Of a stretch of 64,000 nucleotides of DNA, positions 1 to 10,052 are shown in pieces. A program made the translations under genes and the position numbers. Below the pieces are notes generated by a model. The model was not told the origin of the DNA. It made no database searches and saw only the letters and a list, made by a program, of their open reading frames with translations. Within the stretch, counting starts at the first letter, position 1; each line of letters begins with the position of its first letter. The DNA is from Leifsonia williamsii (GTDB lineage: Bacteria > Actinomycetota > Actinomycetes > Actinomycetales > Microbacteriaceae). Location: contig NZ_JAROCF010000001.1 in the NCBI RefSeq assembly GCF_030433685.1, positions 620,001 to 684,000 of the forward strand. Reading direction: 5' to 3'.

Positions 1-185
1 AACGACACGACGAACGCGATCACCTCCCAGAAGTGCTCGTCCATGAACTGACCGAGGGTGAGCCTCCCCACGTCCGAACCGGCGTCGACCAGCGGGAGGA
101 TCAGCAGCGTGATCGCGATGGCGACGGTCGCGTCGGAGAAGTTGACCAGGCGGTCGATCCCGCGCTCCGTCCTGAACACCGACAT
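1..185 (-). CDS. TMEM175-family (DUF1211) membrane channel, N-terminal part
   Basis: Only the first 61 codons lie in the window; the gene runs off the left edge. The ATG at 185-183 begins MSVFRTERGIDRLVNFSDAT, followed by a hydrophobic helix (AIAITLLILPLV). The R-x-x-x-FSD motif at the start of TM1 is the signature of the TMEM175 potassium-channel family, whose bacterial members are small six-helix proteins forming tetramers. It starts 4 nt after the response regulator stop, so it is probably the last gene of the exporter-kinase-regulator operon. A second helix begins near residue 48. Function beyond family membership is inference. Confidence 0.7.
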   Translation of the reverse strand, partial: MSVFRTERGIDRLVNFSDATVAIAITLLILPLVDAGSDVGRLTLGQFMDEHFWEVIAFVVS

Positions 186-189
186 GCCG

Positions 190-825
190 TCATTCTGCCG
201 GGTCGTCGAGCAGCCCCAGCTCCAGGGCGCGCCGCACCGCGGAGGTCCGGTCGGAGACGCCGAGCTTCTCGTACGCGCGGCTCAGGTACGTCTTCACCGT
301 CGCCTCCCCGATGAACAGCACAGCGCCGATCGCCGCGTTGGTGCGGCCGTCGGCGGCGAGACGCAGCACGCGCACCTCCTGCGGCGACAGCTCGGGCGCG
401 GCCTGCCTGCCCTGCACCCGGCCGAGGAGCGCGGTCGCGGCGGAGGTGGCGAGCACGGTCTCCCCGCCGGCCGCGGCCCGCACCGAGCGCGCGAGCTCGG
501 CCGGCGCGATGTCCTTGAGCAGGTAGCCGGCGGCGCCCGCCTCGATGGCGCGCAGGATGTCCTGGTCGGTCTCGTACGTCGTCAGCACGACGACCCTGGT
601 GGAGGGATGCCGCTCGGTGATGACGCGCGTCGCGGCGACCCCGTCTCCGCCGGGCATGCGCAGGTCCATCAGCACGAGGTCGGGTGCGAGGGCGGCGACG
701 AGCGACACCGCCTCCGGTCCGCTGGAGGCCTGGCCCACCACCTCGATGTCGTCGTACGCCTGCAGCATCCCGCGAATGCCCTCGCGCACGACGGGGTGGT
801 CGTCGGCCAGCACGATGCGGATCAC
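190..825 (-). CDS. NarL/FixJ-family response regulator
   Basis: 211 aa with a GTG start. The receiver domain (about residues 1-120) has the acidic pocket D8-D9, phospho-acceptor D54 in LVLMDLRMP, and the conserved T and K of VVVLTTYE and YLLKDI. The C-terminal LuxR-type HTH (about 145-205) reads LSPQEVRVLRLAADGRTN with a recognition helix around ATVKTYLSRAYEKLGV. The start overlaps the sensor kinase stop (GTGA), giving translational coupling and a cognate pair. It may act on the 22-bp palindrome ahead of the exporter gene, which is inference from position. Confidence 0.93.
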   Translation of the reverse strand: MIRIVLADDHPVVREGIRGMLQAYDDIEVVGQASSGPEAVSLVAALAPDLVLMDLRMPGGDGVAATRVITERHPSTRVVVLTTYETDQDILRAIEAGAAGYLLKDIAPAELARSVRAAAGGETVLATSAATALLGRVQGRQAAPELSPQEVRVLRLAADGRTNAAIGAVLFIGEATVKTYLSRAYEKLGVSDRTSAVRRALELGLLDDPAE

Positions 826-2084
826 GGGAGGGGCTCCTCGGGGCTCGGTGGGGTGGAGGGAGTGGCGGTGGCGGCAGCACCGGTCGCGGCGGCGGTCGGC
901 GCCGGCAGCGTCGCGCTCAAAGTCGTGCCCACGTCGGCCCGCGCGCTCAGCTCGAACCTCCCGCCGGCCTCCCGCACCCGTGCGCTCATGCCGTCGATGC
1001 CGTAGCCCTCGCGCGGGGCCGCGGTGTCGAAGCCGCTGCCGTCGTCGGCCACCTGCAGCCGCAGCTCGCCGGGTTCGTAGGCCAGCTCGACCGACACCGA
1101 GCGGGCGCCCGCGTGCTTGCGGACGTTGGCCAGCGCCTCCTGCAGCACCCGCAGCGCCACGACCTCGACGGTCGGCGGCGCGGGTCGAGGCTCGCCGGTC
1201 ACCGTGTACGCCGCCGGCACACCGGTCTCGTCCTCGAAGCGCGCGGTGACGCGGCGCAGCGCGCGGTCGAGCGAGTCCTCGGCGAGCCGTCCGGGCGTGA
1301 GGGCCGCGATGATGCGGCGCGACTCCTGCAGGTTCTCCTGGGCGGTCAGCGTCATCAGCTCGATGTGGCGGCGGGCGGCCCCCGGGTCGGTCTCCAGCTC
1401 GGCCTGGACCGCGTGCCCGAGGGTGACGATGCTCGTGAAGCCCTGGGCGAGCGTGTCGTGCATCTCGCGGGCGATGCGCTCGCGCTCGGCCGCCGCTCCC
1501 TGCTGCTCCGACAGCTGCGCGATCTCGGCCTGCTGGAGGCGGAGGCGGTCGATCAGGAGGCCGCGCTCCTTGCTCTCCTTCGTCACCGCGGTGATGCGGT
1601 TGCTGAAGTAGATGGACATCGCGATGACCAGCAGGGTGATCCCCGCCGTCCCGGCCAGGTCGGCGACCGATATCTCGCCCACGCCGAGCCGCACGACCAG
1701 CCCGCCCAGATTCAGCACCACGATCACGGTGCAGGCCGGGACGAAGGTCAGCAGGAGGAAGATCTGCGGCGACAGCACGAACAGCGCCACGTTGGCCCAG
1801 TCGGTCAGCGCGATCGCGCCCAGGTAGGCGACGACGGCGATCGCGATGTACGTCCACGCCCGCCACGAGTTGGAGCGGAGGCCGGAGCGGCTCGGCCGCG
1901 CGAGGAACCAGTACACCGGGTACAGCGCGACGACGATCGCCGCGGCGGCCGCCGACCGGCCGAACCCGTAGAGGGGGTTCGCCAGGATGATGGCCGCCGA
2001 GGCGACGGTCGCGACGGCGGAATAGCCGATCCAGTCGCCGAAGGCGCGGTCCTCGACCCGCTGCGCGTCGCCCGAGGTGGTCAC
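822..2084 (-). CDS. NarL-type (HPK7) membrane sensor histidine kinase
   Basis: 420 aa. The N-terminal half (residues 18-165) holds about five or six hydrophobic segments without a large extracellular loop, so it senses the membrane or an intramembrane signal. A short coiled coil leads into the HisKA_3 dimerisation helix ERERIAREMHDTLAQGFTS with phospho-acceptor H209. The HATPase domain has N-box LQEALANVRKHA and G-box VADDGSGFD. The GTG start is 2 nt after the exporter stop, and the stop overlaps the regulator start. Small kinases of this layout beside exporters often respond to cell-envelope antibiotics; that role is inferred only. Confidence 0.9.
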   Translation of the reverse strand: MTTSGDAQRVEDRAFGDWIGYSAVATVASAAIILANPLYGFGRSAAAAAIVVALYPVYWFLARPSRSGLRSNSWRAWTYIAIAVVAYLGAIALTDWANVALFVLSPQIFLLLTFVPACTVIVVLNLGGLVVRLGVGEISVADLAGTAGITLLVIAMSIYFSNRITAVTKESKERGLLIDRLRLQQAEIAQLSEQQGAAAERERIAREMHDTLAQGFTSIVTLGHAVQAELETDPGAARRHIELMTLTAQENLQESRRIIAALTPGRLAEDSLDRALRRVTARFEDETGVPAAYTVTGEPRPAPPTVEVVALRVLQEALANVRKHAGARSVSVELAYEPGELRLQVADDGSGFDTAAPREGYGIDGMSARVREAGGRFELSARADVGTTLSATLPAPTAAATGAAATATPSTPPSPEEPLP

Positions 2085-2086
2085 GA

Positions 2087-5192
<3,106 letters not shown>

Positions 5193-5197
5193 GCGGC

Positions 5198-6052
5198 ATG
5201 CGGGTGACGGGGGCTCTGGGCGGCGCGCTGCTCGGTGGCGCGCTGGTCCTCGCGCTGGCCGGCTGCTCGGGCGTGCCCGATCCCGCGTCCGCACCCGCGT
5301 CTCCGTCCGCCCACGCGACGCCGCGCCTCCCCGACCCGTCCGCCGGCTTCGACTACCAGCTCGGCGGCGCCTATCCGCCTCCCACGGGCGTGCAGACGGT
5401 CGCGCGCGACCGCACCGCCGAGCCCGCCGGGGCCGGGTACGACATCTGCTACGTCAACGGGTTCCAGACCCAGCCCGATGCGTCGGAGCGGTTCGCGCAG
5501 CAGCATCCCGACCTCCTGCTGCAGACCGGCGACGGCCCGCTGGTCGACCCCGGCTGGCCCGACGAGTACCTCTACGACACGTCGACGGAGGCCCGGCGCG
5601 ACGCCCTCGCCGCGCTCGTAGGCCCGTGGATCGAGGGCTGCGCGCGCGCCGGCTTCGACGCGGTCGAGATCGACAACTTCGACTCCTACACGCGCTCCAA
5701 GGGCGCCCTCACGGCCGACGACAACGTGGCCCTCGCCGCGGCGTACGCCGCCATCGCGCACCGGCACGGCCTCGCCATCGCCCAGAAGAACACGGCCGAC
5801 CAGTCGGAGCGGTTGCGCGGGCTCGGTTACGACTTCGCCGTGGCGGAGTCGTGCGTGGTGTACGACGAGTGCGCGGCGTACACGAGCGTGTACCCGGTGC
5901 TGCTCGACGTCGAGTACACCGACGAGCTGGGCGAGGGCGGCTTCAGCGCCGCGTGCGCGGAGCGGGACGAGCGGACGGCGATGATCCTGCGCGACCACGA
6001 CCTCCGCACGCCCGGCGACACGGGGTACGCCTACCGGGCGTGCGCGGGCTGA
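5198..6052 (+). CDS. Lipoprotein with GH114-like (endo-alpha-1,4-polygalactosaminidase) domain
   Basis: 284 aa. A signal peptide with lipobox LALAGC is followed by a Ser/Pro/Ala linker and then a TIM-barrel-like domain from about residue 48. Family motifs are YDICYVNGFQTQP, FDAVEIDNFDSYT (acidic residues at the C-terminal end of a strand), HGLAIAQKNTADQ and the E of VAESCVVYDECAAY. GH114 enzymes cleave alpha-1,4-galactosamine exopolymers. Position outside the membrane suggests exopolysaccharide or biofilm trimming. The start is 5 nt from the gdhA stop with only a weak ribosome site, so coupling to gdhA is likely. Confidence 0.8.
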   Translation: MRVTGALGGALLGGALVLALAGCSGVPDPASAPASPSAHATPRLPDPSAGFDYQLGGAYPPPTGVQTVARDRTAEPAGAGYDICYVNGFQTQPDASERFAQQHPDLLLQTGDGPLVDPGWPDEYLYDTSTEARRDALAALVGPWIEGCARAGFDAVEIDNFDSYTRSKGALTADDNVALAAAYAAIAHRHGLAIAQKNTADQSERLRGLGYDFAVAESCVVYDECAAYTSVYPVLLDVEYTDELGEGGFSAACAERDERTAMILRDHDLRTPGDTGYAYRACAG

Positions 6053-6071
6053 CGAGTCGGAGCGTCGCGGC

Positions 6072-6509
6072 TCAGACGCCGGTGAACGGCACCGCCGCGA
6101 GGATCGCGACCTGCACGGTCCGCCCCGACGGCGAGACGAACTCGGCCGTGTCGCCCGCGTACTTGCCGTTGATCGCGGCGCCCAGCGGCGAGCTCGGCGA
6201 GTAGACGTCGAGCTCGATCCCGGAGTCGGCGAGCAGCTCGCGCGAGCCGAGCAGGAACGCCTGCACGGTCTGCTCGCCGTCGAACCGCACGGTGACCTTC
6301 ATGCCCGGCTCGACCAGCCCGTCGTCGGGCTTGGAGCCGACCTCGGCCGTCCGCAGGATGCGCACGAGCTCCAGGATGCGGGAGGCGTGCGTCACGCCGG
6401 CGTCACCGGTCGGCGCGGGCGCGGCCTTCAACCCGTCCAGCTCCTTCTGGAGCCGCTCGCGCGACTCGGCGGTCATCCAGACGGGGGTCGCGTGTGCCGC
6501 GGTATCCAT
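6072..6509 (-). CDS. GreA/GreB-family C-terminal domain protein
   Basis: 145 aa. The last 80 residues (GSKPDDGLVEPGMKVTVRFD through YSPSSPLGAAINGKYAGDTAEF) match the FKBP-like C-terminal domain of transcript-cleavage factors, including the S-x-x-SPLG-A-ALG-type signature in degenerate form. The N-terminal half is short and could form a reduced coiled coil (SRERLQKELDGLKAAPA). The ATG at 6509 is preferred over an upstream start at 6545 because AGGAG lies 8 nt in front of it. It probably binds RNA polymerase; whether it rescues backtracked complexes is unknown. It is convergent with the GH114-like lipoprotein gene. Confidence 0.75.
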   Translation of the reverse strand: MDTAAHATPVWMTAESRERLQKELDGLKAAPAPTGDAGVTHASRILELVRILRTAEVGSKPDDGLVEPGMKVTVRFDGEQTVQAFLLGSRELLADSGIELDVYSPSSPLGAAINGKYAGDTAEFVSPSGRTVQVAILAAVPFTGV

Positions 6510-6686
6510 GACGCGTCTCCTTGGTTCGACGACGGCGAACGACAATCATAGCCCGGTCAGCGGGGAAAAATCAGCGGGTGGGGAATTTGCGGGCGTCACC
6601 GGTCGCAGAACTACACGAATGCGCGATGCCATCGATATCTGAAATGCAGAATCCTGATTCTATAGATTCTCACGTCGGAGGCACCC

Positions 6687-7688
6687 ATGAAATTTCCGAA
6701 CCCCGCGCAGGTCGTAACACTCGTCTCGGCAGCAGCGATGGCATCCGCCCTGCTTTCTCCGGCGGCCGCTTACGCCGACGAATCCGGGACAGCGACCGTC
6801 GCAGCGCTGGAGGCGCTGCCCGAAGTGTTGGATGACGCAGTCGCGGTTCGGGAGACCCGGTCGGGGACGGCCTCCTTCACGTCCGCGCAGACGCGATCGT
6901 CGGTTCAGCTCCCCGCCGACTCTTCTGAACCGATCGTGATGAGCAACCCGGACGCCGGGAGCCTGGAAATCGGGCTCCCCTTCGCCGACTCGGCCGCAAC
7001 CCGCGACGAAGAGAATGACGTCGTCAGCGGCTACGACAACGGCAACGACTCGCGCACGGCTCCCATCACGAAGACCGACGGATCGGTCCAGATCATCACG
7101 ATCCTGGAGTCCGGCGATGCACCCAGTCGATACACCTATGACTTCTCCGCGAAGGACGGAGCCCACCTCGACCCCAGTGGCCCCCTTCTCGCCGTGCGCG
7201 ACGACAGCGGCTCACGAGTGGCGACGATCGCACCGGCATGGGCGGTCGACGCCGACGGACGATCGGTGCCGACGCATTACGAGGTGAGCGGGAACTCGCT
7301 GACACAAGTCGTCGATCACCGGAGCGGCACCTTCTCGTACCCCATCGTCGCCGATCCGTACCTCGGCCAGGCACTTATCGCACGGGTGGACCTCGGAAGC
7401 GAAGGCGGCAAGCCGCGGTACAGCGTCGTCAAGACCGCTTACGGAGACAATGTCGCCATGGGCATGCTCCGGCCCGGCAACTACGACGCCCTTCTCGGCG
7501 CGACCGTCATGAGGACGGAGGGATGGAAGGACGCCGTCGCAAAACGACCCGCGATGAACATCGCGACGATCAAGCAGCAATACGACTGCCACACGGTCTA
7601 CGCGCCATCTAAGAACCCCTGGAACCTCGAAGCCTTCCGTGGCCAGAACGCCAACTGGGGAGTCAACCCCAAGCAGTGCAACTGGTAG
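6687..7688 (+). CDS. Secreted protein with C-terminal DUF2599-like domain
   Basis: 333 aa. A Sec signal peptide (MKFPNPAQVVTLVSAAAMAS, cleavage near AYADES) is followed by an acidic Ser/Thr-rich region and a beta-rich central part ending in SYPIVADPYLG. The last 40 residues contain YDCHTVY, WNLEAFRG and a terminal QCNW, which match the C-H-...-WNLE-...-CNW pattern of DUF2599. The two cysteines probably form a disulphide outside the cell. A ribosome site GGAGG precedes the ATG. Codon use is less GC-extreme than in neighbouring genes, so this 6.6-8.3 kb patch may be acquired. Function unknown. Confidence 0.7.
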   Translation: MKFPNPAQVVTLVSAAAMASALLSPAAAYADESGTATVAALEALPEVLDDAVAVRETRSGTASFTSAQTRSSVQLPADSSEPIVMSNPDAGSLEIGLPFADSAATRDEENDVVSGYDNGNDSRTAPITKTDGSVQIITILESGDAPSRYTYDFSAKDGAHLDPSGPLLAVRDDSGSRVATIAPAWAVDADGRSVPTHYEVSGNSLTQVVDHRSGTFSYPIVADPYLGQALIARVDLGSEGGKPRYSVVKTAYGDNVAMGMLRPGNYDALLGATVMRTEGWKDAVAKRPAMNIATIKQQYDCHTVYAPSKNPWNLEAFRGQNANWGVNPKQCNW

Positions 7689-7731
7689 CTACAGGCTGCT
7701 GGGAACGCGAGCCAACGCCCGGCTCCGCCCC

Positions 7732-7995
7732 CTAATCCGGCTCGCTTTCCCCTCGGCCATCCACGAGCCTGCGATAGCCGTTGACGAACCAGATGACGAT
7801 CGGCGCCGCGATCAGAGCGATCGCTACACCGAGAAGGACGTAGTCGGTGACCAGCGAGTAGCCCTCCGCTCCGGCCTCGTCGACGTCATACCCCCGCTTC
7901 ACCAGCACCTCTGCCCAGACGAGAAGCACGATCACTCCCAGTGCGACCGAGGCGCTTCCTGCGATCACCCGGCGGACGACTCGACTGCTAGACAT
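7732..7995 (-). CDS. Small two-helix membrane protein
   Basis: 87 aa from ATG 7995; a start at 8022 would add nine residues. Two hydrophobic helices (SASVALGVIVLLVWAEVLV and YVLLGVAIALIAAPIVIWFV) are separated by a short acidic loop with RGYDVDEAGAEG, and the tail is charged. No family recognised. It is convergent with the secreted DUF2599-like gene and divergent from the LuxR-type HTH gene, whose possible starts overlap its 5' end. No strong ribosome site is visible, so the start is uncertain. Confidence 0.55.
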   Translation of the reverse strand: MSSSRVVRRVIAGSASVALGVIVLLVWAEVLVKRGYDVDEAGAEGYSLVTDYVLLGVAIALIAAPIVIWFVNGYRRLVDGRGESEPD

Positions 7996-8029
7996 GATGG
8001 CGAAGGTACCAGACAACATCACATTTCAC

Positions 8030-8374
8030 ATGCATAGACCGCCCACAACGCCCGCTGAGCTCTCTCGGAGGCAACTCGACGTTCTCTGCGAGATCGCGAA
8101 TGGGGCGACCGTGGACGAAGTGGCGCACCGCATGCACCTGTCCCCGCATACGGTCCGGCACCATCTCCGCGTCGCTCGGCAGCGCCTTTGCGCGCCCAAC
8201 ACTCTGGCCGCAGTGGTCCATGCGATCGCCGGAGGCCTCCTCGACGCATCAGAGCTGCCTGTGCGCCCCTCGCCTGCTTCGATCGACCGCGCGCGGCAAC
8301 ATCACGGCGCCAGCGACGTGATCAGGGCCGCAGCCCCACCGCCTCCACGAACCCGTCGATCGTCGTCACCGTGA
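8030..8374 (+). CDS. LuxR-type HTH DNA-binding protein lacking a sensory domain
   Basis: 114 aa from ATG 8030; an in-frame ATG at 7994 would give 126 aa. Residues 10-72 form a complete LuxR-family HTH: LSRRQLDVLCEIANGATVDE, VAHRMHLSPHTVRHHLRVAR, followed by the fourth helix (TLAAVVHAIAGGLL). No receiver, PAS or ligand domain is attached, and the remaining C-terminal 40 residues are Pro/Arg-rich. The 3' end overlaps the opposite-strand isochorismatase gene by 53 nt, so the true end is real only if such an overlap is tolerated. Probably a transcription regulator of unknown target. Confidence 0.6.
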   Translation: MHRPPTTPAELSRRQLDVLCEIANGATVDEVAHRMHLSPHTVRHHLRVARQRLCAPNTLAAVVHAIAGGLLDASELPVRPSPASIDRARQHHGASDVIRAAAPPPPRTRRSSSP

Positions 8375-8894
8375 CGCCCGCCCGGGGGAAGACCTTGCCG
8401 GTGAGCACGGCGTGCACCTGCTGGTCGGCGTCCCAGCAGCCGTCCTCCAGCACGAGGAGGCGGTAGTCGCGGTCGGTCGCGTCGCGCACGGTCGAGAGCA
8501 CGACGCCGCTGGTGGAGACGCCCGCGAGCACCAGGGTGTCGATGCCCCGGGCCGCGAGCTGCTCGGCGAGGTCGGTCGTGCTGAAGGCGCCGAAGCGCTT
8601 CTTGCGTACCACGACCTCCCCCTCCGCCGGGTGCAGCGCCGGGTGGAACTGCGTGGCCGGGCCGTCCGCGTCGAGCTGCTCGGAGGCGAAGCGGGAGCCG
8701 GCGGGAGCAGCGGACCGCTCCTCCGCGGTGAGCGCGACGCGCACGTAGCCGACGGTCAGGCCGGCGTCGCGGGCGGCGGCGCGGGCCCTCCCCAGCCCGG
8801 CGACGAAGCCGGCGACGTCGGGGTGGCGGCCGACGATGCCGTTCTGCACGTCCATGAGCAGGAGGGCGGTGCGGGCGGGGTCGAGATCGTTCAT
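8322..8894 (-). CDS. Isochorismatase-family hydrolase without the catalytic cysteine
   Basis: 190 aa. The fold signature LLLMDVQNGIV places catalytic D15, and K98/K99 lie in VVVRKKRFGAF. In the third motif LAGVSTSGVVLSTVRDA the position of the usual nucleophilic Cys is V131. Amidase-type members (nicotinamidase, N-carbamoylsarcosine hydrolase) need that Cys, whereas isochorismatases such as EntB and PhzD act without it. It is therefore either an enol-ether hydrolase or inactive. The only Cys is in EDGCWDAD. A GTTT-GT-AAAC near-palindrome directly precedes the ATG and may be an operator. Confidence 0.82.
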   Translation of the reverse strand: MNDLDPARTALLLMDVQNGIVGRHPDVAGFVAGLGRARAAARDAGLTVGYVRVALTAEERSAAPAGSRFASEQLDADGPATQFHPALHPAEGEVVVRKKRFGAFSTTDLAEQLAARGIDTLVLAGVSTSGVVLSTVRDATDRDYRLLVLEDGCWDADQQVHAVLTGKVFPRAGVTVTTIDGFVEAVGLRP

Positions 8895-8962
8895 GTTTGT
8901 AAACTATCTCGTCGGAGCCGAGTGCCGACTGTGTGCGCCCGCGGCGGGGCGGCGGGCCGCCG

Positions 8963-9199
8963 CTACAGCCCGAGCGACTTCTTGATCAGCGCCTCGGCGT
9001 CGTCGGCCGCGGCGGCCTGCGCCTGCGCCTCCCGGTTGGCCTCGGTGACGGCCTTGACCACCTCGTCGCGCTGGATGCGGATGCCGCGCGGCGCGTCGAT
9101 CCCGATGCGGATGCCGTCGCCGCGCGCGTCGAGGATCGTGACGACGATGTCGTCGCCGATGAGCACCCGCTCGCCGACCTTGCGCGTCAATACCAGCAT
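8963..9199 (-). CDS. csrA: CsrA carbon storage regulator / flagellin translation repressor
   Basis: 78 aa. MLVLTRKVGERVLIGDDI and the beta-strand pattern VTILDARGDGIRIGIDAP are the canonical RNA-binding CsrA sequence; the helix EEV/REAQ region is extended by a short alanine-rich tail. CsrA dimers bind GGA motifs in mRNA leaders and block ribosome access. It is the last gene of the export-gate operon, 4 nt after the preceding stop. In Gram-positive bacteria it is antagonised by FliW, which is encoded at the other end of this flagellar locus. Confidence 0.97.
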   Translation of the reverse strand: MLVLTRKVGERVLIGDDIVVTILDARGDGIRIGIDAPRGIRIQRDEVVKAVTEANREAQAQAAAADDAEALIKKSLGL

Positions 9200-9203
9200 T
9201 CGT

Positions 9204-10052
9204 TCAGCCTATCCGGCGGTCGACGGGCGCGGCAGGCGGCGCGTCGAGCCACAGCACCGGATGCCCGAGCCGATCGATCGCGAGCGGGGTCGCGGTGAGG
9301 GCCGCGTTGGAGGCGGCGATGGCGTCGACGGCGAGCACCGCGTCGACGGCGGCGACCCAGGCGGCGGTGTCCTCGTCCTTGCGGGAGGCGTCCACGGCGG
9401 CCCAGACCTGGTCGGGCTCGATGCCGGCGAGGTCGACGGCGAACTCGGCCACGGCCAGCGGACCGGGGAGCGTGACGACACCGACGACCGGGCGGTCGGT
9501 GCGGACGCCGTCGGCGCGAGCGGCGAGGGCGGCGCGCCGGTCGGGGACGGGCAGCACCGGCACCTCCGCTCCGGCGCTGGCGGCGAGGAGGCGCGCGGCC
9601 GCGTCGGCGTCGCCGCCGAGCCCGACGACGAGCGTGAGGTCGCCGCGCCCGCGCAGCCGCTCGGGCACGCGTCGTGCGGCCCGCGCGTCCCGCTCGTGCG
9701 GCGCAGCGTCGTCATGCCCCGTCTCCCACCCCTCGAGTCGCGACATGATGTCACTCCTCGCGTCGAGTGGTGACGTCATGTCACCACTCGACGGGGGTTC
9801 GGGTGCCTGCTCGCCTGCGGAGGGAGACGCGGGAGCGGCGGGCGCGACAAGCGCGGCGGCGGTGGGCTCAGGAGTCGCCCCGGCCGCAGGCGAAGCGGCC
9901 GCCGCCGGCGCATCCACCGCCCGCACCAGGTCGTCGAGGATCGCCTGGAACGCGAGCGACGACGTCGAGACCGCCGGCAGCACCTCGTCGTCGCCGTAGA
10001 CGTCGCCGAGGGCGTCGGCGCCGAGCCACTCAGGCCGCGATCGGCTCGGCAA
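9204..10052 (-). CDS. Uncharacterised protein in FlhF position (possible degenerate FlhF)
   Basis: 282 aa from a TTG start that overlaps the end of flhA by 23 nt; no better in-frame start is visible. The first 35 residues (WLGADALGDVYGDDEVLPAV) precede an Ala/Pro-rich linker of about 55 residues and a C-terminal domain of about 145 residues with Rossmann-like periodicity (LTLVVGLGGDADAAARLLAA; PVVGVVTLPGPLAVAEF; DQVWAAVDASRKDED; TATPLAIDRLGHPVLWLD). Its place between flhA and csrA is where flhF often lies, but no P-loop GxxGxGKT is present. If related to FlhF it has lost GTP binding. Function unproven. Confidence 0.6.
   Translation of the reverse strand: MPSRSRPEWLGADALGDVYGDDEVLPAVSTSSLAFQAILDDLVRAVDAPAAAASPAAGATPEPTAAALVAPAAPASPSAGEQAPEPPSSGDMTSPLDARSDIMSRLEGWETGHDDAAPHERDARAARRVPERLRGRGDLTLVVGLGGDADAAARLLAASAGAEVPVLPVPDRRAALAARADGVRTDRPVVGVVTLPGPLAVAEFAVDLAGIEPDQVWAAVDASRKDEDTAAWVAAVDAVLAVDAIAASNAALTATPLAIDRLGHPVLWLDAPPAAPVDRRIG

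Noticed and set aside
5198..6052. Frameshifted start of lipoprotein inside the larger 3800-6052 frame
   Set aside because: The upstream part is an Arg-rich shadow of gdhA; lipobox and start at 5198 give a complete protein.
8949..8963. GCGGCG-GGC-CGCCGC hairpin as csrA terminator
   Set aside because: Short, overlaps the csrA stop codon and may be chance in this composition; too weak to list.
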